Shown here piece after piece: positions 42,205 through 51,579 of a stretch of 64,000 nt of DNA. The notes below the pieces were generated by a model. It worked only from the letters and a program-made list of their open reading frames with translations. It had not been told where the DNA came from and did no database searches. The stretch is from Acidocella sp. (GTDB lineage Bacteria > Pseudomonadota > Alphaproteobacteria > Acetobacterales > Acetobacteraceae). A program made the position numbers and the translations under genes. The stretch covers positions 18,973 to 82,972 of the forward strand of contig JARLIK010000035.1 in the NCBI GenBank assembly GCA_031291755.1, given 5' to 3'. Every line of letters starts with the position of its first letter. Position 1 is the stretch's first letter.

Positions 42205-42210
42205 AATGCC

Positions 42211-43149
42211 ATGGGCGATGAATTCTCCCGCATCGCCCGTTATTTAGCCCCGCTCGCCGGACCGGAAGGGCTGGGGCTAACCGACGATGCCGCATTATTC
42301 ACGCCGCCTGCTGGACAGCAATTGGTTTTCACGACTGACCAAATGCTGGAAGGCGTGCATTTCATTCCTGGCGATCCACCATCGCTGATTGCGCGCAAAT
42401 TATTGCGCCGCAACCTCTCTGACCTCGCGGCGATGGGGGCCACACCGCTCGGCTATTTGCTGACAACCGCGCTGCCATCTGGCACTGATGAAAGCTGGCT
42501 GGCAGCATTTGCCAATGGGCTGGCGCAAGACCAAACCGAATTCGGTATCAAGTTATTTGGTGGTGACAGCTCGTCATCGCTCTCCCATATCTCGTTAAGC
42601 GCGACGCTCATCGGTTATGTTACCCTCGGTGGGGCATTACGCCGCAATGGCGCCAAAGCCGGAGACGATATCTGGGTTACCGGCACGATCGGCGACGCGG
42701 CTTTGGGGCTTTTGGCCAGGTATGGAAAACTGCAAGATTACTCAGGGTTTTTGGCCAACCGCTCGCTGCTGCCCATGCCCCGTATGGGTCTAAAACTGGC
42801 AGACATTGCGCATGCCGCCATCGATATTTCCGATGGCCTGGTGCAAGACCTCGGGCATATTTGCGAAGCCTCCCATCTCGCTGGTCACCTCCATGCGATG
42901 CTGGTGCCCACCTCGCCCGAGGCTGCCATGTTTGGTGATGCCATGCTGGAAACCCGTTTGACCGGCGGTGATGATTACGAATTATTGCTGGCCGTCCCGC
43001 CGGATAAATCTGAAGCCTTACGTCTCGCCTGCGGTGATCTGCCGGTCACAAAAATCGGAAAATTTACCAACGGGCAGGCTGGTGTCACAACCCTTGACCA
43101 ACACGGCCAGGAAATCAAATTTTTAAAATCCGGCTGGCAGCATTTCTAG
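42211..43149 (+). CDS. thiL: Thiamine-monophosphate kinase
   Basis: A 312-aa kinase that makes thiamine diphosphate from thiamine monophosphate. LTDDAALFTP and the Gly/Asp-rich LGYLLTTALPSG, FGGDSSSSL, IDISDGLVQDLGHI and TGGDDYELL are ThiL motifs for Mg-ATP and substrate. It starts 6 bases after nusB, in the usual nusB-thiL pair. The stop shares CTAG with the convergent SDR stop. Confidence 0.96.
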   Translation: MGDEFSRIARYLAPLAGPEGLGLTDDAALFTPPAGQQLVFTTDQMLEGVHFIPGDPPSLIARKLLRRNLSDLAAMGATPLGYLLTTALPSGTDESWLAAFANGLAQDQTEFGIKLFGGDSSSSLSHISLSATLIGYVTLGGALRRNGAKAGDDIWVTGTIGDAALGLLARYGKLQDYSGFLANRSLLPMPRMGLKLADIAHAAIDISDGLVQDLGHICEASHLAGHLHAMLVPTSPEAAMFGDAMLETRLTGGDDYELLLAVPPDKSEALRLACGDLPVTKIGKFTNGQAGVTTLDQHGQEIKFLKSGWQHF

Positions 43150-44015
43150 AGCGGTGGCGCCACCGAGGGCTTCAACGAAAACGGATCACTCGGATTGCGC
43201 TGCGCCAAAATATCCTGCATCCGCAATTCCACCGAGCCCAAAATCTTCGGGTGCGTTAAACAATAAAACTGATTGTTCCTGATACACTCAAAGGTCTTTT
43301 CAGCCACGTCCGCCGCCGTCAGCCGCCCAGATTCCACCGCCTTCATGGTGGCCGCCGCGGCAATCTGCTGGCTTTCGGTCAGTGGCGCATGGTCTTGCAT
43401 ATCCGCTGGCCGGTTACGCTCAGAAACTGCAATGCCCGTGCTCACAAATGCCGGGCACAGCACCGTCACCCCGATCTTCGCATTCGCAACCCGCAAATCC
43501 TGATACAAAGTCTCCGAAAGCGTCACCACCGCATGTTTGCTGACATTATAAACGCCCATGGTCTGGGCTGACAAAAGTCCAGCCACCGAAGCGGTATTGA
43601 CAATATGGCCCTCATCACCATGCGCCAGCATTTTGGGCACGAACAATCTTATGCCATGGATGACGCTCCAAACATTCACCCCCAGCACCCATTCCCAATC
43701 CTTGACAGAATTTTCCCACACAAAGCCGCCAACGCCGACACCGGCATTGTTGAACAATAACTGCACGCTGCCGAAACGATCAAAGCTTGCCGCCGCCAAG
43801 GCTTCCATATCGTCCGCCCGGCTCACATCGGTCCGCATCGCCAGCACGTCCGCTCCCTGTGCCCGCATTTCCTCGGCCACCGCAGCCAGCGCCTCGGCAT
43901 TGATGTCAGCCAGTACCAGCTTCATGCGCAGCGCCGCCGCTTGCCTCGCAAATTCACGCCCAAAACCGCTGCCGGCGCCGGTAATCACCGCCGTCTTGCC
44001 CGCAAATTCCTTCAT
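43146..44015 (-). CDS. SDR-family oxidoreductase
   Basis: A 289-aa short-chain dehydrogenase. The cofactor motif is VITGAGSGFGREFARQAA, NNAG is in LLFNNAGVGVGG, and the catalytic Tyr and Lys are in YNVSKHAVVTL, with Ser in TASVAG. A D-rich LVLADINAEAL after strand 2 suggests NAD preference. The start overlaps the stop of the quinone-oxidoreductase-like gene (4 bases), so it is the third gene of an ACAD-led operon. The substrate is unknown. Confidence 0.88.
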   Translation of the reverse strand: MKEFAGKTAVITGAGSGFGREFARQAAALRMKLVLADINAEALAAVAEEMRAQGADVLAMRTDVSRADDMEALAAASFDRFGSVQLLFNNAGVGVGGFVWENSVKDWEWVLGVNVWSVIHGIRLFVPKMLAHGDEGHIVNTASVAGLLSAQTMGVYNVSKHAVVTLSETLYQDLRVANAKIGVTVLCPAFVSTGIAVSERNRPADMQDHAPLTESQQIAAAATMKAVESGRLTAADVAEKTFECIRNNQFYCLTHPKILGSVELRMQDILAQRNPSDPFSLKPSVAPPL

Positions 44016-44983
44016 GGCCGCACCACAATTTTGCCGGTGACTTTGCGTGCCGCCATATCCAACAATGCCTGCGGAACCTCATCCAGCCTATAGGTTTTGG
44101 AAATCAGTGGCTTGATTTTGCCCTGCGCCATCCAGCCCTGCATCTCCGCCATGCCCTTCATATTATTTTGTGGCTCGCGTCTGGCAAAATCACCCCAGAA
44201 TACCCCCACCAGCGATGCGCCCTTCAACAGTGCCAGATTCAACGGCAGGGCAGGGATATCGCCTGCGGCAAAGCCGATAATCAAATGCCGGCCGCGCCAG
44301 CCAATTGAGCGAAACGCACTCTCAGTGTATTTACCGCCCACCGGGTCATAAATCACATCGGGCCCACGCCCGCAGGTACGCTTAATGCCCTCGCGCAAAT
44401 CCTCAGTGCTGTAATTGATCACTTCATCAGCACCGTGCAACCGGCAAATATCGCATTTGTCATCCGATGAGGCGGCAGCAACAACTTTGGCACCAATGGC
44501 CTTGCCAATCTCTACCGCCGCCAGCCCCACACCACCGGCCGCACCCAGCACCAGCATCGTCTCGCTTGGTTGCAAGGCGCCTCGGTCCCGCACCGCGTGC
44601 CACGATGTGCCATAGGCCAGCATGAACCCCGCCGCGACATCGTAACTCAAAGCATCCGGAATCTTCACACATTTGCCAGCATCAACCGTCACTGCCTCAG
44701 CGAATCCGCCCAGCGAACACAGAGCCGCTACGCGGTCTCCCACCTGCAGCGCCGTCACACCCTCACCAACTTCCATCACATCGCCGCTGATTTCAGCGCC
44801 CGGCGTAAATGGCAATTCCGGCTGTACCTGGTATTTTTTCTGGATCATCAGGACATCCGGAAAATTCACGCCGGCAGCGCGTATCTTCACCACCACCTCG
44901 CCGGGCTTTGCCAATGGTGCAGGTATGTCCTGCACCCTTAGCAACTCCGGCCCGCCCCAGGTGGAACACAGCACGGCCCGCAT
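44012..44983 (-). CDS. NADPH:quinone oxidoreductase-family (zinc-free MDR) protein
   Basis: A 323-aa medium-chain reductase. The GroES-like N-terminal half (RAVLCSTWGGPELLRVQDIP) contains no catalytic zinc cysteines. The Rossmann half has MLVLGAAGGVGLAAVEIGKA and the QOR-type DVIYDPVGGKYTESAFRSI. It likely reduces an enone or enoyl substrate with NADPH. ATG 44983 overlaps the upstream acyl-CoA dehydrogenase stop as TAATG, so I reject the longer in-frame start. Confidence 0.9.
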   Translation of the reverse strand: MRAVLCSTWGGPELLRVQDIPAPLAKPGEVVVKIRAAGVNFPDVLMIQKKYQVQPELPFTPGAEISGDVMEVGEGVTALQVGDRVAALCSLGGFAEAVTVDAGKCVKIPDALSYDVAAGFMLAYGTSWHAVRDRGALQPSETMLVLGAAGGVGLAAVEIGKAIGAKVVAAASSDDKCDICRLHGADEVINYSTEDLREGIKRTCGRGPDVIYDPVGGKYTESAFRSIGWRGRHLIIGFAAGDIPALPLNLALLKGASLVGVFWGDFARREPQNNMKGMAEMQGWMAQGKIKPLISKTYRLDEVPQALLDMAARKVTGKIVVRP

Positions 44984-46266
44984 TAAATTGGCAGCCCCGG
45001 GTGTGAGAGCCCATCCGCCACCATCACATCGCCCCAACCGCCGGTGCGGGCAGGGTCGGTGTTGGCCCAGCGTTTGATCTCCATGCGGCCCAGCTGGTCA
45101 CGATGCACTTCATCCGGCCCATCAGCAAAACGCAACGCCCGCTGCCAGGTGTGCGCTGCTGAAAGCCAGGTGTCAGCCATGCCGCCACCGCCAAACGACT
45201 GGATCGCCCAATCGACGATTTTGTAGGCAATATTCGGCGCTACCACCTTGATCATCGCAATCTCGGCCTTGGCGTGCTTATTGCCCACCGTGTCCATCAA
45301 ATGCGCCGCATGCAGGCACAGCAGCCGCGCCTGGTCGATCATGATGCGCGATTCCGCAATCCGCTCGCGCCACAGGCTTTGCTCGGCCACCGGCTTGCCG
45401 AACGCCACACGCTGGTTCAACCGCCTTATCATCCGCTCCAGCGCCCGCTCCGCGCAGCCAATCGAGCGCATGCAGTGATGAATCCGCCCTGGCCCCAAGC
45501 GCCCCTGAGCAATCTCAAACCCGCGGCCCTCGCCCAGCAGCATGTTGGAGGCCGGCACACGCACATTCTCAAATATCATCTCGGCATGGCCATGCGGCGC
45601 ATCATCAGCCCCAAACACCGGCAATGCCCGCTTGATCGTCACACCAGGGTGCGGGTTCGGCACCAAAATCATCGATTGCTGCTTGTAGCGGTCAGGGTTA
45701 TGCGGGTCAGATTTCCCCATAACGATAAACACTTTGCAGCGCGGATCGGGTGCGCCTGAAATCCACCATTTGAACCCGTTGATCACATACTCATCGCCAT
45801 CACGAATAATCGAGGTCTCGATATTGGTGGCATCCGAGGAGGCCACATTCGGCTCGGTCATCGCAAAGGCCGAGCGGATTTCGCCGGCCAGCAGCGGCTT
45901 CAACCAGCGCTCCTTCTGCTCGGGCGTGCCGTAACGCACGAACACTTCCATATTGCCGGTATCGGGGGCTGAGCAGTTAAAGGCCTCCGGTGCAAACGGC
46001 GAGCGGCCCATGATTTCCGCCAGCGGCGCGTATTCGGTGTTGGTCAGCCCAGCCCCCAACTCGCTTTCCGGCAGGAACAGGTTCCATAAGCCCGCCGCCT
46101 TAGCCTTTTCCTTGATCTGCTGCAGCAAAACCAACGGCTGCCAGCGGTCGGTGGCCAGGTGCGAGGCCTCAAACAGCGCGTTTTCATTGGGGTAGATATG
46201 CTCGGCCATAAAATCCAACAGCCGGGCGCGCAGGGCTTCAACCTTGGGTGAATATGTCATCGTCAT
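44983..46266 (-). CDS. Acyl-CoA dehydrogenase, ACAD10/11-like
   Basis: A 427-aa FAD enzyme. The opening [20 protein letters not shown] and the FAD/substrate motifs [20 protein letters not shown] and [13 protein letters not shown] are those of the ACAD10/11 and LvaC branch. The helix that carries the canonical catalytic Glu (YEGT) instead reads [13 protein letters not shown]. In this branch the enzyme acts on 4-hydroxyacyl-CoA after a kinase phosphorylates it, which fits the APH-like kinase gene at 47.2 kb. It heads a three-gene minus-strand operon. Confidence 0.9.
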   Translation of the reverse strand: MTMTYSPKVEALRARLLDFMAEHIYPNENALFEASHLATDRWQPLVLLQQIKEKAKAAGLWNLFLPESELGAGLTNTEYAPLAEIMGRSPFAPEAFNCSAPDTGNMEVFVRYGTPEQKERWLKPLLAGEIRSAFAMTEPNVASSDATNIETSIIRDGDEYVINGFKWWISGAPDPRCKVFIVMGKSDPHNPDRYKQQSMILVPNPHPGVTIKRALPVFGADDAPHGHAEMIFENVRVPASNMLLGEGRGFEIAQGRLGPGRIHHCMRSIGCAERALERMIRRLNQRVAFGKPVAEQSLWRERIAESRIMIDQARLLCLHAAHLMDTVGNKHAKAEIAMIKVVAPNIAYKIVDWAIQSFGGGGMADTWLSAAHTWQRALRFADGPDEVHRDQLGRMEIKRWANTDPARTGGWGDVMVADGLSHPGLPI

Positions 46267-46404
46267 CGTGCGGATCCCTCGGAGGTTATCGTTAACGTCA
46301 GTCTGCGGCGGTCGCGTCCATAGCGCAACCCCGCTTGGGCACCTATTGACACTTCATCCCGCCGCTCTGAATTTGTCAGGCATAACGAATAGGGAAACGT
46401 GCGC

Positions 46405-47181
46405 ATGAGCGATTTATTCCGCCTCGACGGCCAAGTGGCCATCATCACCGGCTCCTCGCGCGGTATTGGCCGTGCGATTGCTGAAACCATGGCGGATTTA
46501 GGGGCCTCGGTAGTAATTTGTTCCCGTAAGCTCGAGCCTTGCGAGGCGGTGCGCGATGGCATTATCGCCAAAGGCGGCAAGGCGATTGCGCTGACCTGCA
46601 ACACCGGCAGGAAGGATGATCTCACGGCTTTAATCGCCGCCACCCTGGCGGCGTTCGGCAGGCTTGACCATGTGGTGGCCAATGTCGCGGTCAACCCGCA
46701 TTACGGCCCGCTCTCCACGGTGTCTGATGAAGCCTGGGACAAGATCATGGCTGTTAACATTAAATCGAATTTATGGCTGGCGAATATGGCGATGCCGGAA
46801 ATCGCCAAGCAAGGCGGCGGCAGTTTCACCATCATCTCCTCCATCGGCGCCTTGCACGGCAATACACTCATCCCGGCTTATAATATTTCCAAACTGGCTG
46901 ATATCGCGCTGGTCAAAAATCTGGCGGTGGAGTGGGGGCCGAAGAAAATCCGCGTCAATGCCATTCTGCCCGGCCTGGTGCGCACTGACTTTGCCAAAGC
47001 CCTATGGGAAAACCCAGAGACATTAAAAATCACCGAAGCCCATACGCCGCTGGGGCGCATCGGCGAGGTGGAAGACCTAGGCGGCGTTGGCGCCTTCCTC
47101 GCCACCCGTGCGGCAGCCTATATCACCGGCCAATCGATCGTGGTCGATGGCGGCACTGTCACCACCAGCCGCTTTGCATGA
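46405..47181 (+). CDS. SDR-family oxidoreductase
   Basis: A 258-aa short-chain dehydrogenase. AIITGSSRGIGRAIAETMAD binds the cofactor, SSIGAL gives the Ser, and YNISKLADIALVKNLAVEWG gives the Tyr and Lys. IRVNAILPGLVRTDFAKALW and ITGQSIVVDGG are C-terminal signatures. The ATG at 46405 has AGGGA nine bases upstream. It is divergent from the acyl-CoA dehydrogenase, with 138 bases between, and overlaps the kinase start as ATGA. It may oxidise or reduce a hydroxyacyl intermediate of the same pathway. Confidence 0.9.
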   Translation: MSDLFRLDGQVAIITGSSRGIGRAIAETMADLGASVVICSRKLEPCEAVRDGIIAKGGKAIALTCNTGRKDDLTALIAATLAAFGRLDHVVANVAVNPHYGPLSTVSDEAWDKIMAVNIKSNLWLANMAMPEIAKQGGGSFTIISSIGALHGNTLIPAYNISKLADIALVKNLAVEWGPKKIRVNAILPGLVRTDFAKALWENPETLKITEAHTPLGRIGEVEDLGGVGAFLATRAAAYITGQSIVVDGGTVTTSRFA

Positions 47182-48233
47182 GCAGCGCCCCGCAACTGAT
47201 CGAGCCGCTGCCGGCGCACCGGCTCGATACGGCTAAACTATTTGACTATTTGCAGAGCCATGTTGATGGTTTTGCCATGCCTGCCAGCCTGCAGCAGTTC
47301 CAGGGCGGGCAATCCAACCCCACCTATCTCATCTCCACGCCTACACAAAAATACGTGCTGCGCAAAAAGCCCCCCGGCCATTTGCTGCCCTCCGCGCACA
47401 TGATTGACCGCGAGTACCGCATCCAGAAAGCCCTGGCCGGCTCTGGCGTGCCGGTCGCCAAAATGTTCCATTACGGCACGGATGTTACGGTCATCGGCAC
47501 TGAATTCTATGTCATGGAATTCCTCGAAGGCCGGGTGTTCTCCGATGTGATGATGAGCGAGCTGCAACCGGCGGAACGCGGCGCTATTCAAACCCAGCTT
47601 TTTGATACCATTGGCGCTTTGCATGCCGCTGACTACACCGCACTCGGCCTCGCCGATTACGGCAAGCCCAGTAATTATATCGCCCGCCAGATCGAGCGCT
47701 GGAGTAAGCAATATATCGCCTCCTGCACTGAAGATTTACCGGCGATGAACAAGCTCATCGCCTATCTTGCCGCCAACATTCCAGCGGAGGAAACCACCGC
47801 GATCGTGCATGGTGATTTTAGGCTCGGCAACATGATGATCCACCCTACCACGCCGCGTATTATCGCGGTGCTGGACTGGGAACTTTCAACACTTGGCCAC
47901 CCGCTGGCGGATTTAGCCTATTGCTGCATGGCATTTCATATGCCCGAAAAAGCCGGGCCTGCTTACGCGGGCTATGCCAGCGTCAATCTCGCCGAACACG
48001 GGTTGAAATCTGAAGCCGAAATGCTGGCGATTTATTGTCAACGCACCGGCCGCGCAGGGATTGAGAATTGGAATTTCTACCTTGCCTTCTCGATGTTCCG
48101 CAGCGCTGCCATCGCCGAGGGCGTGTACGCCCGCTCACTGGCCGGCAACGCCGCCGATAAACGCGGCAGCAAATTTCACGCCATGACAAAACTGACATCC
48201 GAAACCGGGTGGGAGATTGTGAACCGTATTTGA
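47178..48233 (+). CDS. APH-family phosphotransferase, ACAD10/11 N-domain/LvaA-like kinase
   Basis: A 351-aa kinase-fold protein. QFQGGQSNPTYLI is the glycine-rich loop wording of ACAD10/11 N-terminal domains, followed by KYVLRKKPPGHLLPSAH with the ATP-binding Lys. The catalytic loop is IVHGDFRLGNMMIHP and the metal Asp is in VLDWELSTLGHPLADLAYC. In ACAD11 and bacterial LvaA the kinase phosphorylates a hydroxyacyl-CoA so that a partner dehydrogenase can eliminate phosphate. The partner is probably the acyl-CoA dehydrogenase at 45-46 kb. The start overlaps the SDR stop (ATGA). Confidence 0.9.
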   Translation: MSSAPQLIEPLPAHRLDTAKLFDYLQSHVDGFAMPASLQQFQGGQSNPTYLISTPTQKYVLRKKPPGHLLPSAHMIDREYRIQKALAGSGVPVAKMFHYGTDVTVIGTEFYVMEFLEGRVFSDVMMSELQPAERGAIQTQLFDTIGALHAADYTALGLADYGKPSNYIARQIERWSKQYIASCTEDLPAMNKLIAYLAANIPAEETTAIVHGDFRLGNMMIHPTTPRIIAVLDWELSTLGHPLADLAYCCMAFHMPEKAGPAYAGYASVNLAEHGLKSEAEMLAIYCQRTGRAGIENWNFYLAFSMFRSAAIAEGVYARSLAGNAADKRGSKFHAMTKLTSETGWEIVNRI

Positions 48234-48277
48234 CAATTCCGATTTGACAATCCCGCCTTATCGGCCTTGCTTCTCCC

Positions 48278-49762
48278 ATGAAACAGCCAAAACCCACCGG
48301 CCACCGTAATATGTCCGCCGCCCAGGCCGCTGAACTCCAAGGTGCACCGGCGCAACTCGTGAAGAGCCTCAAACAGGGTGAGGTGTTTGAGCCGCGCGAT
48401 ACAGAGGTTGAAACCCTCACATCCGCCGGTGAGCCATGGGAAACCCGCGAGGCCACCGGGCGTGCCTTGCGTGAACATAACCCGCGCGAAACCCATGGTG
48501 ACTGGAAGCCGGCCTCACACCGCCCAGACCCGATGAGCCTGATCAAAGCCAGCAACAAAGGCCGGGTGCCGGAGTTGGTAAAACTCCGCATGGAACGCAT
48601 GGCATCGTCGCCCTTCGCGTTTTTGCGCGGCGCTGCGGTAGTCATGGCATGGGACCTGGCACAAACCAGAACCATGGGCCTCGATGTGGTGATCGATGGC
48701 GATTGCCATGTCGATAATTTTGGTCTGTTTGGCACCGCGCAGGATGAATTGGTGCTCGACCTCAATGATTTCGACGAAGCCACCATCGGCCCCTGGGAAT
48801 ATGACCTCAAACGCCTGACCGCCAGCATCAATCTCTCAGGCCGTGAAAATGGCCTGTCGCGCAAGGAGCGCAAAAAGGCGGTGATGGCGGCGGTGAATGG
48901 CTACCGCTTCTCGCTCAACCGTTTGCAAAGTCTGCCGGTGCTGGAACTCTGGAACCGCCATACCGTGCCTGAGCGCATGGATCAGCGGCAGATGAAGCTC
49001 GATAAAAAATCTGCCGCCATCATTCGCAAATCAGTCGCCAAGGCCCGCGCCACCAACAACGCCACCTTCCTCGAAACCGCCGCCGAGCGCGACAGCAACG
49101 GCAAATGGCACCTCAAGCTCGACGCCCCGATCACCACGGCGGTTGAACCAGCTTTGAAAACCCAGATTGTTGCGGCTTTGCATGATTATATCGAGACACT
49201 GGCGCCCGAGCGGCAATACATGATCAGGCGCTATCATATTGTTGATATCGTCCGCCGCGTGGTTGGCGTGGGCAGTGTGGGCCTGCGGGCTTACCTCATC
49301 ATGCTAATCGGCAATGGCGATGATGACGGGTTATTCCTGCAACTAAAGGAAGCCGCCCCCGCCGCCCTGGCACCTTACCTGCCGGTTCTGCCCAAACCCT
49401 ATAAGCATGAAGGCCAGCGCGTGGTGTACGGCCAGCGGTTGTTGCAAGCCGCCGGCGACCCTCTGCTTGGCTGGACCACCATGGACGAGCGGCCTTACTA
49501 CGTGCGGCAGATGAAGAACTTCAAAGGCGCCATCCCCACCGAGTTTCTCTACGGCCAGCCCTTTAACTTCTTCGCCTTCGGCTATGGCGCCTTATTGGCC
49601 CGCGCCCACGCCAGGGTAGGCGACGCCGCCGTCATCAGTGGCTATTGCGGGGCTTCTGAGACACTTGATCTCGCTATGGCCAGTTGGGCGGAAGCCTATG
49701 GCGACCAGACCGAACGCGATCATGCGCGCTTCAAGGCGCTCATCGACAAGCAGGCAAAATAA
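48278..49762 (+). CDS. DUF2252 protein with kinase-like catalytic loop
   Basis: A 494-aa uncharacterised protein. The core segment VIDGDCHVDNFGLFG followed by LVLDLNDFDEATIGPWEYDL resembles the catalytic (HGDxHxxN) and metal-binding (DFxxA/G) loops of APH-type kinases. RMASSPFAFLRGAA earlier is a DUF2252 signature, and the C-terminal VRQMKNFKGAIP, then FGYGALLARAHARVGDAA, also fits. The length is normal for the family. The substrate is unknown. It is 44 bases after the APH-like kinase gene and may be in the same transcript. Confidence 0.87.
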   Translation: MKQPKPTGHRNMSAAQAAELQGAPAQLVKSLKQGEVFEPRDTEVETLTSAGEPWETREATGRALREHNPRETHGDWKPASHRPDPMSLIKASNKGRVPELVKLRMERMASSPFAFLRGAAVVMAWDLAQTRTMGLDVVIDGDCHVDNFGLFGTAQDELVLDLNDFDEATIGPWEYDLKRLTASINLSGRENGLSRKERKKAVMAAVNGYRFSLNRLQSLPVLELWNRHTVPERMDQRQMKLDKKSAAIIRKSVAKARATNNATFLETAAERDSNGKWHLKLDAPITTAVEPALKTQIVAALHDYIETLAPERQYMIRRYHIVDIVRRVVGVGSVGLRAYLIMLIGNGDDDGLFLQLKEAAPAALAPYLPVLPKPYKHEGQRVVYGQRLLQAAGDPLLGWTTMDERPYYVRQMKNFKGAIPTEFLYGQPFNFFAFGYGALLARAHARVGDAAVISGYCGASETLDLAMASWAEAYGDQTERDHARFKALIDKQAK

Positions 49763-49765
49763 AAA

Positions 49766-49788
49766 CCCGCGCGAGAGGCCCGCGCGGG
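49766..49788 (-). terminator. Rho-independent terminator of rpmG
   Basis: CCCGCGCG and CGCGCGGG form a perfect 8-bp GC stem with a 7-base loop. Read on the minus strand it is followed by TTTTTATTTT, a good U-tract, 25 bases after the rpmG stop. On the plus strand it starts 3 bases after the DUF2252 stop but has no U-tract, so it is oriented for rpmG. Confidence 0.85.
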
Positions 49789-49813
49789 TGCAAACAGCCG
49801 TAAAGCGAAAACC

Positions 49814-49981
49814 TTACTTGATTTTGGCTTCCTTGAACTTTACGTGCTTGCGCACAACGGGGTCGTACTTGTTCAGCTCCAGCTTGGTGGTCTGCGCACG
49901 CGCGTTCTTTTTGGTCACATAGAAGTAACCAGTGTCCGCGGTCGAAATAAGCTTGATTTGAACTACGTTAGATTTGGCCAT
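49814..49981 (-). CDS. rpmG: 50S ribosomal protein L33
   Basis: A 55-aa basic protein starting [14 protein letters not shown] and ending [11 protein letters not shown]. The [20 protein letters not shown] core is L33. It has no cysteines, so it is the zinc-independent form and not a Zur-regulated paralogue. It stands alone, with its own terminator immediately downstream. Confidence 0.95.
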   Translation of the reverse strand: MAKSNVVQIKLISTADTGYFYVTKKNARAQTTKLELNKYDPVVRKHVKFKEAKIK

Positions 49982-50046
49982 GATATCGATCTCCAGTCGC
50001 GGGCGTATGCCCCATTGGGGCGGCTTTGGTCAAGGGCTGATTATTT

Positions 50047-51579
50047 TCAGGGCGGCAGCAATGCGGCGTCGTAGGCGGTTCTGGAGGTCAAAAGCGCCTG
50101 GGCCGCCGTAAAATCGAGATTACTGCCGATGTCGGCAGGGCAATTATTGCGGATGTTGAGAATTTTATCCACCGGCATAGGGGCCCGCGCCGCCCGCGAG
50201 GCCGCCAGGGCAGGGGCCAGCCTATCAACACCGTGGTACAGCGCCTCAAGCTGGCTGTGCAATCCTGCCTCTCCGAGGCTGGTACACACCTGCGGCAGCA
50301 CGCCCAGTGTCTGCAACGGCCAGCCGCGAGGCGCCAAAACTCGGCTCCAGGTCACGTATAGCTCGCCGCCATCGGGCAGCGATGTCACTGTCTGCACCAA
50401 TCCTTTGCCTAGTGTGGCGCTGCCGACCACCACGGCGCGGCGGTCATCGGCCAGGGCCGCAGCCAGAATCTCGGCGGCACTGGCGGTCTGCCCATCCACC
50501 AGCACCACAATCGGCAACCCCGCGGTCAAATCACTGCCCTCAGCGGTAAAATTCTGGTCGGCGTCAACATCGCGGCCCGCTGCTTCAACAATCTTACCGC
50601 TCGCCAGCAGGGAGTCGGCAATCAGCACGGCTTGGCGCAGCACGCCGCCCCGGTTGCCGCGCAAATCCAGAATCAGGCTCGCCGGTGCGGGTGATGCGCT
50701 CAACCCCGCCTCCAGCGCAGCCGAAAACTGGTCGCTGGTGCCTTTGTTGAATCCGGCAATTTTTAACACCAGCGCCCCCGCTATGGCAGTATCTTTGGTC
50801 TCATCAAACACAGTTTGCGGTGGCACCAGCGCCCGGATGAGCGTGATGTCATTGCTGCTGCTCGGGTCGTTGCTGTCGGCAACCCGCAGGGTGATGTTAC
50901 TGCCCAGAATACCGCTCAGCCGGCTGTTCAGCGCCGCAACCTGGGCCGCGTAGGCCGGTTTACCATCAATCGCCAGCACCACGGTCCCCACCGCCAGCCC
51001 CGCTTCAGCGGCGGGTCCGGCAGCGGCGACAGCGGTAATGACAACCTTGTTGTCCTGACGGCCAAGCGTTAGCCCCGCCCCGGCAATACCGGTGATCATC
51101 AATTGGTCCTGCGCCGCCTGCAAAGGTGGCTCGTAACGCGAATACGGGTCGAAATGGTTGAATAACTCATCAAAGAAGCTGTTGATCACCCCTTGCGTGC
51201 CCGCCTGCTGCAACCCCGGCGAGGCCGCATACGCTGCCTTTGCCACCGCCGCCGCCGCTTTTCCCCAACCCGCCGCGTCGTTTGGTGCCGGCGCCGGTAC
51301 CGCGATCAATAATTGTTCCGGCCCGTACAGCCGGATTTGATTATCCTGCAAAGTGGCGTTCAAATCCGGGTCCAGCGCGGTTAACCCGTTCAGCCCCCAC
51401 AACGTCATTTGCGGCACCGTCAGCGGTTGCAGAGAACGCGGCGCGATATACGACAATGCCGCCCCCCAGACCGAGGCCGCCGTCGCGGTATCAAACGCGG
51501 TCGCCGCCAGGGCAGGCTTCGCCCAGCCCGCCATCGGCAGTGCGATAATCAGCAGCAGCAAGATGGCGCGGCGGCTCAC
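50047..51579 (-). CDS. S41-family C-terminal processing peptidase
   Basis: A 510-aa periplasmic serine protease with a Sec signal peptide (LLLLIIALPMAGWAKPALA). A PDZ-like domain spans about 160-250 (AGLTLGRQDNKVVITAVAAA). The S41 core has LILDLRGNRGGVL, the nucleophile S367 in DGQTASAAE, and K392 in LGKGLVQT as general base. CtpA-type enzymes trim or degrade envelope proteins. The start overlaps the rnr stop by 4 bases. C-terminal Cys residues (PQVCTS, NNCPAD) might form a disulfide. Confidence 0.9.
   Translation of the reverse strand: MSRRAILLLLIIALPMAGWAKPALAATAFDTATAASVWGAALSYIAPRSLQPLTVPQMTLWGLNGLTALDPDLNATLQDNQIRLYGPEQLLIAVPAPAPNDAAGWGKAAAAVAKAAYAASPGLQQAGTQGVINSFFDELFNHFDPYSRYEPPLQAAQDQLMITGIAGAGLTLGRQDNKVVITAVAAAGPAAEAGLAVGTVVLAIDGKPAYAAQVAALNSRLSGILGSNITLRVADSNDPSSSNDITLIRALVPPQTVFDETKDTAIAGALVLKIAGFNKGTSDQFSAALEAGLSASPAPASLILDLRGNRGGVLRQAVLIADSLLASGKIVEAAGRDVDADQNFTAEGSDLTAGLPIVVLVDGQTASAAEILAAALADDRRAVVVGSATLGKGLVQTVTSLPDGGELYVTWSRVLAPRGWPLQTLGVLPQVCTSLGEAGLHSQLEALYHGVDRLAPALAASRAARAPMPVDKILNIRNNCPADIGSNLDFTAAQALLTSRTAYDAALLPP

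Noticed and set aside
46346..46374. Promoter for the SDR-kinase operon (TTGACA)
   Set aside because: The -35 is perfect, but no acceptable -10 lies 16-18 bases downstream (GAATTT is the best), so I do not annotate it.
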